NCBI GenBank assembly: GCA_036278735.1
Contig: DASUKM010000018.1
Span: 11,788 to 75,787, forward strand
DNA: 64,000 nt
Direction: 5' to 3'
Source: DASUKM01 sp036278735
GTDB taxonomy: Bacteria; Acidobacteriota; Vicinamibacteria; Vicinamibacterales; 2-12-FULL-66-21
In this document: piece by piece, positions 8,762-18,005 of the stretch
Numbering within the stretch: position 1 is the first letter of the stretch
Layout of the letters: each line of letters starts with the position of its first letter
Notes under the pieces: model-generated
Seen by the model: only the letters and a program-made list of their open reading frames with translations
The model's database searches: none
Told to the model about the DNA's origin: nothing
Made by a program: the position numbers and the translations under genes

Positions 8762-9658
8762 ATGGTTCGGTCGTCCTGGTTCCAGAGCGGCGGGTCATGG
8801 TCCCTGCGTGCGGCCCTCGGTCGCGGCGGAGGCAGGATGCGGTCGCTCGTGCAGACGAGGACGTCGCGGCCGCTCGCCGGTGTCGTGCACCGGTGGCGCT
8901 CCTCGCGCGACGCCGTGCGCCAGTGGTGGTATCGGGATCATCAGTGGCTGGGCCGTTTCGTCGAGTGGCGCGGAAACCTGATCCGGCTGGATGGCTGCCT
9001 CTTCGATGTTTCGCACCCCCAGATCTCGACGGCGTTGCGTGGCCGGCTGCTGCGCGGCCGCTACGAGCGCTCCGAGCGCGGGATCCTCGAACAACGGCTG
9101 GATCCCTTCGCGCCGGTCATCGAGCTCGGCGGAGGCATCGGGGTCGTCGCGACCCTGGTCAATCGTCGCCTGCGCGACCCCGCCAGTCATGTGGTCGTCG
9201 AGGCGAACGCGTCGCTGATCCCGGTGCTCGAGCGTCAGCGCCATCTGAACGGCGCGCGCTTTACGATCGAGCACGCCGCGATCGCGTATGAAAACGGGCC
9301 GGTCTCCTTCGACGTCGGCGCCGAGTTCATCTCGGGCCGGATCGCCGGCGGCCGCACTGGTGCTCCCGTGCCCGCGACGACGCTCGCCTCGGTGCTGGAG
9401 CGTCATCCATGGACCGGCGTGACACTCATTTGCGACATCGAGGGTGCGGAGACGGCGCTGGTCGAGCGCGAGATCGATGTTCTGCGCGCGCACGTGATGA
9501 CGATCGTCATGGAGGTCCATCCGGCCCTCTGCGCACCGGACGCGTATCAGGCGCTCTTCGCGCGGCTGACGGCGGGCGGCTTCGTGGAGGTGGCGCGCGT
9601 GCGCAAGGTACATGCGTTCCAGCGCCGTGACCAGCCCGACCATTCAGGCGCTGACTGA
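8762..9658 (+). CDS. FkbM-family SAM-dependent methyltransferase
   Basis: 298 residues. The SAM-binding motif I is PVIELGGGIGVVATLVN, motif II is HVVVEANASLIPVLERQRHLNG, and DIEGAETALVEREIDVL is the characteristic FkbM-family DxEGxE segment. FkbM enzymes O-methylate sugars or polyketides; next to glycan genes, methylation of a sugar residue is the likely role. The N-terminal 60 residues are basic and not part of the core fold. AGGGG at 8751-8755 sits six bases before the ATG at 8762; an adjacent ATG at 8759 and an upstream in-frame ATG at 8696, about 20 bases after the promoter, are alternatives. Its stop is followed by a promoter match for the next gene. Confidence 0.85.
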   Translation: MVRSSWFQSGGSWSLRAALGRGGGRMRSLVQTRTSRPLAGVVHRWRSSRDAVRQWWYRDHQWLGRFVEWRGNLIRLDGCLFDVSHPQISTALRGRLLRGRYERSERGILEQRLDPFAPVIELGGGIGVVATLVNRRLRDPASHVVVEANASLIPVLERQRHLNGARFTIEHAAIAYENGPVSFDVGAEFISGRIAGGRTGAPVPATTLASVLERHPWTGVTLICDIEGAETALVEREIDVLRAHVMTIVMEVHPALCAPDAYQALFARLTAGGFVEVARVRKVHAFQRRDQPDHSGAD

Positions 9659-9660
9659 AC

Positions 9661-9676
9661 CGGCCCGCCGTTTGCA
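9661..9676 (+). promoter_or_regulatory. Sigma-54 (-24/-12) promoter candidate for the CDP-glycerol-transferase-like gene
   Basis: CGGCCCGCCGTTTGCA keeps GG-N10-GC and TTGCA. Exactly 16 bases separate the TTGC from the ATG at 9692, so the predicted transcript would start only a few bases before the start codon; no ribosome site is visible. Confidence 0.55.
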
Positions 9677-9691
9677 GTCCAGCTCGGTCGT

Positions 9692-10906
9692 ATGATGCCG
9701 TTATCTGTGCCGCAGGGGTCGCGGCGGCGGTGGCGCTCGCGCCTGACGCGCGTGGCGCGCCGCCTCGACACGGCCGCCGGCCGAGTCGGCGGCCGGCGAA
9801 CGGTCCTGTTCGACACGCGGTCGCCGCTCAATTTTGGCGTGCTGCGCCCGGTGCTCGACGGGCTCCGCGCCGACGCGCGCGTGGCGGTCCGCATTACCCA
9901 CGACGATCGGGAGGACATTGCCCGCGCGCTGAAGGCCGCCGGGCTCGGCCCTCTCATGGTTCCGCGATCCCGGACGCCCTGGCTGCGGACCGACTTGTAC
10001 GTGAACGCGGATCCCTGGCGTCCCGCGCACCTGCACCGCGCCGCGCGGCGGCTGAATTTCTTCCACGGCGTCGCCGGCAAGTACAACCTCGACGAACCGT
10101 CGCGCGATGCGCTCCTGTTCACGGGCTACGATCGCGTGGCGTTCGTCAACACGGACCGCCTCGGCCGGTATCTGGCACGTGGCGTCGTTCGACACGAACA
10201 GGCGGTGCTGGTCGGATATCCCAAGCTGGATGCGCTGGTGTCCGGCGCGTACGACGCGCGCGCGGTTCGCCAGTCTCTGGGATTCGACGTCGACCGGCCG
10301 ACGGTGATGTACGCGCCGACGTGGTCGCCGGCGTCCTCGCTGCACGTGGCCGGGGAGGCGATCGTCGAGGCGCTGCTCGACCAGGGGCTGAACGTCATCG
10401 CGAAGCTGCACGACAACTGCTTCCTGCTCGACGCGAAATACGCCGCGGGCGTCGACTGGCGGCAGCGGCTGTCGCGGTTCGAGGCGAGCGGCCGATTCGC
10501 GCTTGCCGAAGTGCCCGACGCCTCGCCGCTTCTGGCGGCGAGCGATCTCCTCGTGACCGACCACAGCTCCATTGGGTTCGAGTTCCTGGCCCTCGATCGT
10601 CCGCTGGTCGTCTTCGATGCGCCGGACCTGGCGCGCCACGCCCGGATCAATCCCGAGAAGGTGGCGCAACTGCGCAGCGCCGCCACCGTCGTGGCGTCGC
10701 CAGGCGAGCTGGCGCGTGCCGTCTGCGCCGCGCTCGCGGACCCGGCCGCGCGGTCCTCCGATCGCCGCCACGTCGCCGGCGAGATGTTCTTCCGCCCTGG
10801 AACGGCGACGGCGCGTGCGCTCGCGCTCGCCTACGAGCTGATCGCGCTGCACCCGCCGGCGGCTCTCATGGCACACCGGACGGGCATGGCCGTACGGGCG
10901 TCCTGA
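9692..10906 (+). CDS. CDP-glycerol glycerophosphotransferase-like protein
   Basis: 404 residues with the GT-B-like C-terminal signature of the CDP-glycerol:poly(glycerophosphate) glycerophosphotransferase family: RLNFFHGVAGKYNLD, VMYAPTWSPASSL, IAKLHDN and LLVTDHSSIGFEFLALDRPLVVFD. In Gram-positive bacteria this family builds teichoic acid backbones by transferring glycerol- or ribitol-phosphate; in Gram-negative capsule loci relatives transfer polyol-phosphate or act as phospho-sugar transferases. Here it suggests a phosphodiester-linked substituent or backbone in the polysaccharide. It overlaps the following GT2 gene by TGATG. A second member is at 24324-25508. Tandem ATGs occur at 9692 and 9695. 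Confidence 0.85.
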   Translation: MMPLSVPQGSRRRWRSRLTRVARRLDTAAGRVGGRRTVLFDTRSPLNFGVLRPVLDGLRADARVAVRITHDDREDIARALKAAGLGPLMVPRSRTPWLRTDLYVNADPWRPAHLHRAARRLNFFHGVAGKYNLDEPSRDALLFTGYDRVAFVNTDRLGRYLARGVVRHEQAVLVGYPKLDALVSGAYDARAVRQSLGFDVDRPTVMYAPTWSPASSLHVAGEAIVEALLDQGLNVIAKLHDNCFLLDAKYAAGVDWRQRLSRFEASGRFALAEVPDASPLLAASDLLVTDHSSIGFEFLALDRPLVVFDAPDLARHARINPEKVAQLRSAATVVASPGELARAVCAALADPAARSSDRRHVAGEMFFRPGTATARALALAYELIALHPPAALMAHRTGMAVRAS

Positions 10907-11901
10907 TGGCGGCCGCCGACGCGTCGGTCCTGATTTGCACGTTCAATCGCGCGGCGCTGCTCGGAGAGGCGCTCGACAGCATCGCCGCGAGCCGCACGCG
11001 CGGCACGCGCACCTTCGAAGTCCTCATCGTCGACAACAACTCCACCGATGGCACGCGCGAGGCGGTGGCGTCGCGTCAGCCGTCCTATCCCATGCGTCTC
11101 CGGTACCTCGTCGAGGCGCGGCAGGGCAAATCGTACGCGTTGAACACCGGCATCGACGCGGCCGAAGGGCGCGTGATCGTGTTCGGCGACGACGATCAGC
11201 GGTTTGCGGATTTCTGGATCGATGAAGCGTGCGCGCCGCTCGAGGCGGACGGGGACCTCGCCTATACGGGCGGCCCCGTGTGGCCGCTGTGGGACGCCCC
11301 GCCGCCGTCCTGGCTGGACCTGTCGCGCACTGAATTCCGGGGCCCGCTCGGAATGTTCGACTACGGGCCGGAGCGCTTCGTGTTGGAAGACCGGCATCTG
11401 CCGGCCGGCGGCGGAAACATGGCCGTCCGGCGGGAGCTGTTCGCGCGCATCGGCGGATTCAGCGTGGAACTCGGACGAACCGGGCAGTCGCTGCTCGGGC
11501 AGGAGCAGGCGGAGTTCTTCTGCCGGTCACGCGCCGCCGGCGCCCGCGGATTGTACGTGCCGTCGATGGAGGTGTTCCACCACGTGCCCGTGCCGCGGCT
11601 GCAGAAGAGCTACTTTCGCCGGTGGTGGTACTGGCGCGGCATCTCGCGCGCGCGCCTCGACCGCCTGGTGGGCACGGCGGGCGATGCTGCGCCCGTCGCC
11701 ACGCTGCTGGGCGCCCCGCGCTACATGCTCCGATCCGTCCTCGAGGACGCCTCGGGCTGGATATCGTCCTGGGGCGTGAGGCGCGAGACCGACCGCCTCG
11801 TCCACGAACTGCACGCGCTCTACCTGGCGGGGTACATCCGGGAACACCGCCGGCGGCGGCGTGTCGTCGATCCGCGTGCGGGCGCCGTCCGCGTGGGCTA
11901 A
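10906..11901 (+). CDS. GT2-family glycosyltransferase
   Basis: 331 residues. GT-A fold motifs are SVLICTFNRAALLGEALDSI, VLIVDNNSTDGTREAV and IVFGDDDQRF, the last holding the metal-binding acidic cluster. The C-terminal half has GGNMAVRRELFARIGGF and YFRRWWYWRGISRARLD, shared closely with the GT2 at 22382, which has the same length. It should transfer one sugar during assembly of the glycan. The start at 10906 forms a TGATG overlap with the upstream gene; the longer open frame upstream lies within that gene and was rejected. Its 3' end overlaps the convergent PLP-fold gene by four bases. Confidence 0.9.
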   Translation: MAAADASVLICTFNRAALLGEALDSIAASRTRGTRTFEVLIVDNNSTDGTREAVASRQPSYPMRLRYLVEARQGKSYALNTGIDAAEGRVIVFGDDDQRFADFWIDEACAPLEADGDLAYTGGPVWPLWDAPPPSWLDLSRTEFRGPLGMFDYGPERFVLEDRHLPAGGGNMAVRRELFARIGGFSVELGRTGQSLLGQEQAEFFCRSRAAGARGLYVPSMEVFHHVPVPRLQKSYFRRWWYWRGISRARLDRLVGTAGDAAPVATLLGAPRYMLRSVLEDASGWISSWGVRRETDRLVHELHALYLAGYIREHRRRRRVVDPRAGAVRVG

Positions 11902-14138
11902 CCGCCGTCCCGCGCGGCCGGAATCGCCGTGCCATCCTTCAGCGCGCAGAGCGCGGTCTCGGGCCAGTAGCGCAGGAGGATGGCGATTTTGTGAAGGACG
12001 AGATCCAAATCCGCCCGCTGCGCGGCGACGCGCGCTTCCGGATCGGCGCCGAGCGAGGCATCGAACGCCACACGCGAGGCGTACCGTGCCCCGACCGCAA
12101 TGCGAAGCGCTCCCTTGACGGCGCCGTCGGCTGCGCGGAGCCGTACCGGCTGCCCGAGATGACAGGGGGTCGCGGCGATGCGCCGCTCGATCGGGTTCGC
12201 CTGTGCGGGCAGCACTTCTGACACATCGCGATTCAATGCCAGATAGACCCGCTGCGCCTCGTCGTAATCCAGGAGGACGCGGTTGCCGTCCGGTCCGGAC
12301 GTGGCGAGGAAGAAGGTGAAGATCGTCGGCCACCCGTGCCAGTCGGCACCAGCCGCCACCAGATCCCGCTCTCCGACCGGCGCGTCGACGACGTCGAAGC
12401 CGTACGCCGCCAGCCGTTCGGCCGCGGCGTCGCGGAATGCGTGGTACCAGACGTCGCACTCCTCGTCGGGCACCGCCCGAAACGCCTGCATCTCGATGAG
12501 CGCGGTCCGCCAGCGCAACAGCAGCCCGACATTCGGTGTCTCGGGCAGCGCCGCACGCAGCCCGCGCCAGCGGGCGGGCACGTCCAGCCGGCTCATGTAA
12601 GCGCCAAGGCCGATCGGGGAATCGTCGACCTCGTCGAGCGCGGCCGCGTAACGTGCCGGCACGATCAGGGCGCCCGAAAACGGCGAGCCCGTGAAGAACT
12701 TCGATCCGGAGATCATGATCATCGCGCCCGCGGCCGCGCACTCCGACAGTCGACCCACGTCGATCCGCATCTGCGCCGCGTCGAACAGCACGACCAGTCG
12801 ATCGCCCAATTCGTGCTGCAGGGCCCGGACGCACGCAAGACTCGGTGCACGCATGCCCGTCTTCGAGCTGTCGACCACGTGCACGAGCGCCGTGGCGCCG
12901 CTCGCCACCGCCGAACGCGCCAGCCGTGCGACACGCGCATCGAACTCCGCGAGCGGCACCGGCCGGCCACCATCGTCGCGCAGCGACAGCGTCTCGATGC
13001 GGAGGCGTTCGACCGCCAGGCCGGTCACGGGCGTGCCGACCGCGACAGCCCGGGTGAGCGGGGCCACCGCGTCGAAATGCCGTCCGCTCGCGGCCGGCAG
13101 CGATCCACTGCCGATCTCTTCCGGCCCGACGACAATGCTGACGAGATCTCGTGTGTGACCGGCGAGCGCGGCGTAGAGTGCGAACAGCTCGCAGTCGGTG
13201 CCGGAGGCAGCCAGGACGATTTCCATCCCACTCGAGACGTCGAGATTCAGCACATCGGCAATATCCCGGCGCGTCTGGTCGATCAGGTTCCCACACGCCT
13301 GCTCGTAGCGCCCGCCATGGAGCACGTCGGCGATCAGCCGTTCTCGCGTGGATTCAGCGCTGCGGTAGCCGATCTCCGACGTCGACGAGGCGGTGCAGGA
13401 CGAGAAGGTCACGGCCCGCGGCCGGGGCGCCGCGCCGCATCCGTACTTGTTCAACCGGGACTGTGGATCGATCGCGAGGCGGCCGTCGCCGCCCCACGCC
13501 AATAGCCGTTCGGTCGGCGCGGCGAGCGGCAAGAGATTCTGGACCAGACCGGCGGTGTCGGTTTCGAGCGTGGCGTCGCCGGCGAGCGCCGGGTTGGCCC
13601 CCTGGAGCGGAAGCAGCGCCGCGCAGTGGGACAGCCACCCCGCCGCGAGACGCACCTCCCCTTGCCGCTCGCGCCTCGCGCTGAACAGCCGCTCCAGGAG
13701 ACGGAACCATTCCGGGTTGGATCGCAGCGCCGCCTCGCGATCCGCGATCGACAAGGTCTCCAGGTAGCGGAGCGCGGTCGTGGCGGCGAGCGCCGCGGCC
13801 GCGATTTCGTGAGTCGCGGAACGGACCGCGCCCGTGACGCGGTGCCACAGCGCGATTTCGAACGCATGCCGCAAGTACACCCACAGGGCAGGCTCCGAGC
13901 GCGTCGCGCCGGCCGCCAGTTCGATCGTCGTGGCAGTCGGAACCCGGAACGGCGCCCGAAGATTCGCGCCGCCGCGAATCGTGAGGCCTCTCGCCAGCGG
14001 GTGCAGTTCGGGACGGCGGCAGGCCTCCTCGATGTCGTGCCCTTCGATCTCTGTCGCGACTTGCCACTCCGGCTCGATGACCGAGAGGAAGGCGTGGGAC
14101 AGATCCTTACCGGACGCGTCACTGATGTTGGTGCGCAT
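11898..14138 (-). CDS. PLP-dependent fold type I enzyme (class V aminotransferase-like), long form
   Basis: 746 residues. The PLP-binding features are VVLFDAAQMRIDV (Asp453 would contact the pyridine nitrogen) and MISGSKFFTGSPFSG (Lys480 as the Schiff-base lysine), with an upstream VVDSSKTGMRAPS segment. Roughly 250 N-terminal residues precede the catalytic domain and have no fold I recognise. Class V-like enzymes transfer amino groups or eliminate sulfur or hydroxyl groups; the reaction here is unknown. The start at 14138 has GGAAGG upstream and overlaps the ATP-grasp gene by 20 bases, which argues that both act in one pathway. A longer frame to 14243 lies entirely inside that gene. The pairing suggests amino-acid-like decoration of a glycan (inference). 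Confidence 0.72.
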   Translation of the reverse strand: MRTNISDASGKDLSHAFLSVIEPEWQVATEIEGHDIEEACRRPELHPLARGLTIRGGANLRAPFRVPTATTIELAAGATRSEPALWVYLRHAFEIALWHRVTGAVRSATHEIAAAALAATTALRYLETLSIADREAALRSNPEWFRLLERLFSARRERQGEVRLAAGWLSHCAALLPLQGANPALAGDATLETDTAGLVQNLLPLAAPTERLLAWGGDGRLAIDPQSRLNKYGCGAAPRPRAVTFSSCTASSTSEIGYRSAESTRERLIADVLHGGRYEQACGNLIDQTRRDIADVLNLDVSSGMEIVLAASGTDCELFALYAALAGHTRDLVSIVVGPEEIGSGSLPAASGRHFDAVAPLTRAVAVGTPVTGLAVERLRIETLSLRDDGGRPVPLAEFDARVARLARSAVASGATALVHVVDSSKTGMRAPSLACVRALQHELGDRLVVLFDAAQMRIDVGRLSECAAAGAMIMISGSKFFTGSPFSGALIVPARYAAALDEVDDSPIGLGAYMSRLDVPARWRGLRAALPETPNVGLLLRWRTALIEMQAFRAVPDEECDVWYHAFRDAAAERLAAYGFDVVDAPVGERDLVAAGADWHGWPTIFTFFLATSGPDGNRVLLDYDEAQRVYLALNRDVSEVLPAQANPIERRIAATPCHLGQPVRLRAADGAVKGALRIAVGARYASRVAFDASLGADPEARVAAQRADLDLVLHKIAILLRYWPETALCALKDGTAIPAARDGG

Positions 14139-15306
14139 CGTGCCCTTCCACACGTCGAGCGTTTTTTGAGGGAGCCGCCCGAGGATAGCCGAAGCGACTG
14201 AGCCATTCCGCGAACTCACCCCGGAGCAGACCGGCGTCCGCACAGAGTTGGGGGAGGCGCATGCCGCCGTTCACGTTGACTTCCAGGAGCACCGGTCCCC
14301 GTGCCGTCAAGGCGACGTCCCAGGCTTGCATCGGCAGCTTCGGGATCGAAGCCGTCGCGCGCAGGCACAGATCCACGGTGCGCGACCATTCGGGCAGGGT
14401 GAACCCCGGCAGCGGCAGGCCCGTATCGGGATGCCGGTCGATTTCCCGGATGTCGCGTCCAAGCCCGGTGAACGTGCGCCCCACGACGCCCGTCGCCGGA
14501 TCGACGGGGCCGACGAGGTTGCCCGGCTCCCAGTAGTTGTCGGCCATGCTCACGCCGGTGGCGATCTTCCACACGGTCGCGAGCAGGCGTGGCCCCTGGC
14601 GGTCCATGATCGTGACGATTCGGAGGCTGCAGATCCGATCGCCGCAGCGCTCGCGGATGGCCGGATGGGGAGCCAGCAGCTCCTGGAGCAGGATGCCGCC
14701 GCGATCGCGAATCGCGTCGAGTCCGCGGACGAACGCGTCAATCGCGACGGAGGTCCCGTTCGTGAGCACCACCGCGTCGGCCGACGAGTCGACGCGTCGC
14801 ACGGCCGAGACGTGACGTCCCCACATCCCGTAGACCGGCTTGGCGATGAACGGCACGTCGAGCGTGCGGATGAAATCCGCGAGCGCCCGCGGCGTACGGC
14901 ACACGGGGATCATCTCGCCGCAGTGGCGTGTGGCGTGATACACGGCGTAGGGCGTGGGGATGGGGAAGCCCAGTCCCCTGAGGAAGGCGTAGGCGACGAT
15001 CTTGTCGTTCGCGAGCCCGAGCCACCAGCCTTCTCTCAGGATCGGAATGAGACCATTTTCCAGCCGGCGACCCAGGAATTGCCGCTTCTGGTCCCAGGTG
15101 AACCGCCGGTCGTCGTACAGCCTGTACTGGTAATACTCGTCGGGCTCGAGTTTGCCGACGCCGCGCTGGAGCGCCACGATTTCAGCGGCCTGCGACCAGA
15201 TCGCCTTGCCCGTGTCCTGCCGGGCGAGGGGAGCCTGGACGCGCATGACCTTGATGAGCTTGCGGACGCCGCCTACGTGCCGGCCAAGGCTCTTCGGGAG
15301 AACCAT
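14119..15306 (-). CDS. ATP-grasp protein of the sugar-transfer-associated type
   Basis: About 395 residues. VPFIAKPVYGMWGRHVS, GGILLQELLAPHPAI, ICSLRIVTIM and WDVALTARGPVLLEVNVNGGMRLPQ form the ATP-grasp nucleotide and Mg2+ sites, the last with the typical E-N pair. The region resembles the sugar-transfer-associated ATP-grasp family (PF14397 type) found in capsule and lipopolysaccharide loci. ATP-grasp enzymes ligate a carboxylate to an amine via an acyl phosphate, so amide-bond formation on a sugar or lipid is likely. The start is uncertain: the ATG at 15306 is given, with an in-frame GTG at 15324 as alternative. It is co-transcribed with the PLP-fold gene and diverges from the flippase operon. 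Confidence 0.75.
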   Translation of the reverse strand: MVLPKSLGRHVGGVRKLIKVMRVQAPLARQDTGKAIWSQAAEIVALQRGVGKLEPDEYYQYRLYDDRRFTWDQKRQFLGRRLENGLIPILREGWWLGLANDKIVAYAFLRGLGFPIPTPYAVYHATRHCGEMIPVCRTPRALADFIRTLDVPFIAKPVYGMWGRHVSAVRRVDSSADAVVLTNGTSVAIDAFVRGLDAIRDRGGILLQELLAPHPAIRERCGDRICSLRIVTIMDRQGPRLLATVWKIATGVSMADNYWEPGNLVGPVDPATGVVGRTFTGLGRDIREIDRHPDTGLPLPGFTLPEWSRTVDLCLRATASIPKLPMQAWDVALTARGPVLLEVNVNGGMRLPQLCADAGLLRGEFAEWLSRFGYPRAAPSKNARRVEGHDAHQHQ

Positions 15307-15453
15307 CGGCCGGCTTTCGAGCACGAACTGTGCCGTACCCGCGGCTGCACTCCCTACTCACGGGGCTCTCGTCTCCACGCCGTCCGCCCCGGGATTCACA
15401 GGCGACGCGTGGCCCTCTGGCACCTCGATTGATCGTTCAACCCGTGTACGCTC

Positions 15454-15469
15454 CTGCACGATTGTTGCA
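15454..15469 (+). promoter_or_regulatory. Sigma-54-like promoter candidate for the flippase operon
   Basis: CTGCACGATTGTTGCA matches CACG-N4-TTGCA of the consensus, but the -24 GG is TG. The TTGC ends 15 bases before the GTG start at 15484. A second weaker match, TGGCACCTCGATTGAT at 15418-15433, has a full -24 half but TTGA at -12. Confidence 0.4.
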
Positions 15470-15483
15470 TCGCTCCGCCATCT

Positions 15484-17082
15484 GTGATTCGAAAACTACT
15501 CGGCGCGCATCGACGAAAGTCAGAGGCGTACGACTGGGTCTCGCAGTCAGGGCCTCAGTTCGGGCTCTATGCGCGGAATGTCTTCACGGAATACGTCGCC
15601 ATCGGACTCAATCTCTCGCTTGGCCTCCTCCTGCTGCCGTTCAACATCCACTATCTCGGGCAGTCGACGTACGGCCTGTGGGTGCTCGCGGCGTCGGTCA
15701 CGAATTACTTCTCGATTCTGGACCTTGGCTACGGATCCGCGCAGGTCAAGTTCGCGGCGCAGTATCGCGCGCTGCGCGACGCGAAGGCGATCAACGAGGT
15801 GGCCAGCAGCATCTTTTTCGTGTTCCTGGGGATTGCCGTCGCCGTGTATGGCGCCGCCTGGTGCGTGGCGTGGCGGCTGGACACGATCTTCCGGCTTGGA
15901 CCGCATGAAGCCGCCGTCGGCCGGGCGGTGCTCCTGATCGTGAGCGTCAACGTCGCGCTGACCTTCCCGTTCAGCGTCTACGGCGGCATCGTCAATGGCT
16001 TTCAGCGCTATTACGTCAACCACACGATTGCCATCGTGACGAGCATCGCGGTCGGGATTGCGAACGTGCTGGTCCTGCTCGCCGGGGGAGGCGTCATCAC
16101 ACTCGTGGCGGTGACGACGTCGATTCGGCTCTGTGCGCTGATCGCCTACCGGCACAGCGCCCACAGCACGTTCCCGCCGCTCGAGATCCGCTGGAGACAC
16201 GTGCGCCGGACGCGACTGAGCGAGGTGACCGCCTTCAGCCTCTTCCTGCTGGTGATCGACCTCGCCGCGAAGATCAACATGACGTCGGACACGATGGTCG
16301 TCGGTGCGTTCGTCGGCACGGCGGCGGTCGCGGTCTGGTCCGTGGCCAGCCGGCTGACCGGCACCGCGCGCATGTTGACGGGCGTGCTGACCAGCGTGCT
16401 CTTTCCCACGATCGTGCACCACGCGACGCGCAACAATATCGATCGGCTGCAACAGGTGATGATCGAGGGCACGCGCGTGTCGCTCGCGACGGTCATCCCG
16501 CTGCTCGTCGCCATCTGCGCCCTCGGCGGCCCGCTCGTCGGCGCATGGGTCGGACCACGGTTCGCCGAGGCCGTCCCGGTGATCTACGTGCTCGCCTTCG
16601 CCGTCGCGATACGGACCGGCAACATCAGCGGCCGCGCCATCCTGAAAGGGGCCGGCCAGCACAAGTTCCTGGCCCGGTGGAGCATCATCGCCGCGGTGCT
16701 GAATCTCGTGCTGAGCATCGTCTTCGTGCGCCGGTACGGCATCATCGGGTCCGCGATGGGGACGGTGATGGCAGGGCTGGCGGTGACGATCGGGGTGTTG
16801 TTTCCGGCGGCTTGCCGGCGGGTCGATCTCCGGATCGTCGATCTGTTCCGCCGAGCCATCTGGCCGGCCTTGTGGCCGTCAATTGCCCCGGCGGCGTTGC
16901 TGGTGCTCGCCCGCTCGTACGTGGAGGGCAGCATCGTGCTGATCCTACTGGCTGGCGCCGTCGGCACGCTGGTCTACGCGGCGACCTTCTTCACGCTCGC
17001 CCTGGCTCCGCTCGATCGGGCCTGGTACGTCCAGCGGCTGGAGACCCTGTTCCGGAAGAGTGGAGTGTCGCTGACGCTGTGA
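15484..17082 (+). CDS. Polysaccharide flippase, Wzx / MATE-like
   Basis: 532 residues with about 12-14 hydrophobic segments spread over the whole length (for example LSLGLLLLPFNIHYLG, FFVFLGIAVAVYGAAW, LIVSVNVALTFPFSVYGG). The N-terminal YLGQSTYGLWVLAASVTNYFSILDLGYG is typical of Wzx/RfbX-type oligosaccharide flippases of the MOP superfamily. It should flip undecaprenyl-diphosphate-linked repeat units across the inner membrane for the ligase or polymerase to use. The start is GTG at 15484 with no clear ribosome site, fitting the short leader predicted from the promoter match. Its last codons overlap the next gene by GTGA. Confidence 0.88.
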   Translation: MIRKLLGAHRRKSEAYDWVSQSGPQFGLYARNVFTEYVAIGLNLSLGLLLLPFNIHYLGQSTYGLWVLAASVTNYFSILDLGYGSAQVKFAAQYRALRDAKAINEVASSIFFVFLGIAVAVYGAAWCVAWRLDTIFRLGPHEAAVGRAVLLIVSVNVALTFPFSVYGGIVNGFQRYYVNHTIAIVTSIAVGIANVLVLLAGGGVITLVAVTTSIRLCALIAYRHSAHSTFPPLEIRWRHVRRTRLSEVTAFSLFLLVIDLAAKINMTSDTMVVGAFVGTAAVAVWSVASRLTGTARMLTGVLTSVLFPTIVHHATRNNIDRLQQVMIEGTRVSLATVIPLLVAICALGGPLVGAWVGPRFAEAVPVIYVLAFAVAIRTGNISGRAILKGAGQHKFLARWSIIAAVLNLVLSIVFVRRYGIIGSAMGTVMAGLAVTIGVLFPAACRRVDLRIVDLFRRAIWPALWPSIAPAALLVLARSYVEGSIVLILLAGAVGTLVYAATFFTLALAPLDRAWYVQRLETLFRKSGVSLTL

Positions 17083-18002
17083 ACGCCGAGGCTCTGTCTG
17101 GTGCGTTGGCCGTGTGCGATCTGGCCCGCCGGCGTCCGCCGCTGACGGCAATGGGAGCGATCGCGGCACGACTGGGGGTCGACGATCGCGCGATGCACGC
17201 GATCGTCAGGCAGGTGACGGATGCGCCCGCCAGCCGCTCGACCGTGCGGTCGCTGAAGGCCGACTTCGTCCGCCTGGAGAGTGGCGCCGCCTCGGCGTTC
17301 GAGCGGTATGCGCTGCTCACCGCGGCCATCGTGCAGTTGTCGAGTGCCCCCGTGGCGCTCGGCTCGGGCGTCCGGCGGGTGATGGCCGACCGGCTGCGCC
17401 GGCTCGCCGAGTGTCCCGAGCACGCGCCGCCGAGTCCTGTCGACGTCGACAGCGCAGCCTTCGTAGCGCTCGCCAAGATTGTGACGTCGCGCCGGTTTCC
17501 CGCCGGACAATTCGACTGGGAACCGTCCGGCATCCCGCGATCGGTTCTCCTGCGAATCCCGGCGCGGCGGCTGCCCGCGCTCGTGGGTTTCATCGCCTTC
17601 CGAATGGGCGGGTTCGGGCCAATCATGTTCAGCCATTTGAGCCAGGCCCGCGCTCAAAAATCGCTCGACGAGCGCGAGGCGAAACGATCGTACTTTCGAA
17701 TGGCGAAGACACTGGAGGTGCAGCCGGAGATGCGGGGCTTCGCCGCCTGGTCGTGGTTCCGCGCGCCCGCCACACACGCGGTCAGCCCACACCTGGCGTG
17801 GCTCAGTACCGTCTTTCTCGAGAACGGCGGATTCGTCAGCGACTGCGGTCCCGACGATCCCTCCCATGGCGCGCTGTACCGAAGCGCGACGCGGCGGCGC
17901 CTGTACGAGCGCGGCGAGTACGTGCCCGCCAAGGGGCTCGTGCTGTGGCCGCGCCGGGCGATGCTCCGCTGGGCCGACCGGCATCCGGAATTCGACGATT
18001 GA
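17079..18002 (+). CDS. Unrecognised protein coupled to the flippase gene
   Basis: 307 residues, soluble, basic, no signal peptide or membrane segment. I do not recognise the family. The N-terminal third is helical and rich in Ala and Arg; the C-terminal part has aromatic and Gly motifs such as GFIAFRMGGFGPIMFSH, GFAAWSWFRAP and YVPAKGLVLWPRRAML that look like a conserved enzyme core. The GTG start overlaps the flippase stop by GTGA, so it is translated with the flippase. It ends 3 bases before the convergent asparagine-synthase-like gene. Position suggests a cytoplasmic enzyme acting on the lipid-linked repeat unit, but this is inference only. The longer open frame upstream lies within the flippase gene. 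Confidence 0.7.
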   Translation: MNAEALSGALAVCDLARRRPPLTAMGAIAARLGVDDRAMHAIVRQVTDAPASRSTVRSLKADFVRLESGAASAFERYALLTAAIVQLSSAPVALGSGVRRVMADRLRRLAECPEHAPPSPVDVDSAAFVALAKIVTSRRFPAGQFDWEPSGIPRSVLLRIPARRLPALVGFIAFRMGGFGPIMFSHLSQARAQKSLDEREAKRSYFRMAKTLEVQPEMRGFAAWSWFRAPATHAVSPHLAWLSTVFLENGGFVSDCGPDDPSHGALYRSATRRRLYERGEYVPAKGLVLWPRRAMLRWADRHPEFDD

Positions 18003-18005
18003 TCG

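Noticed and set aside
9730..10905. Upstream extension of the GT2 frame at 10906
   Set aside because: Lies in another frame of the CDP-glycerol-transferase-like gene; the GT2 motifs begin only after 10906.
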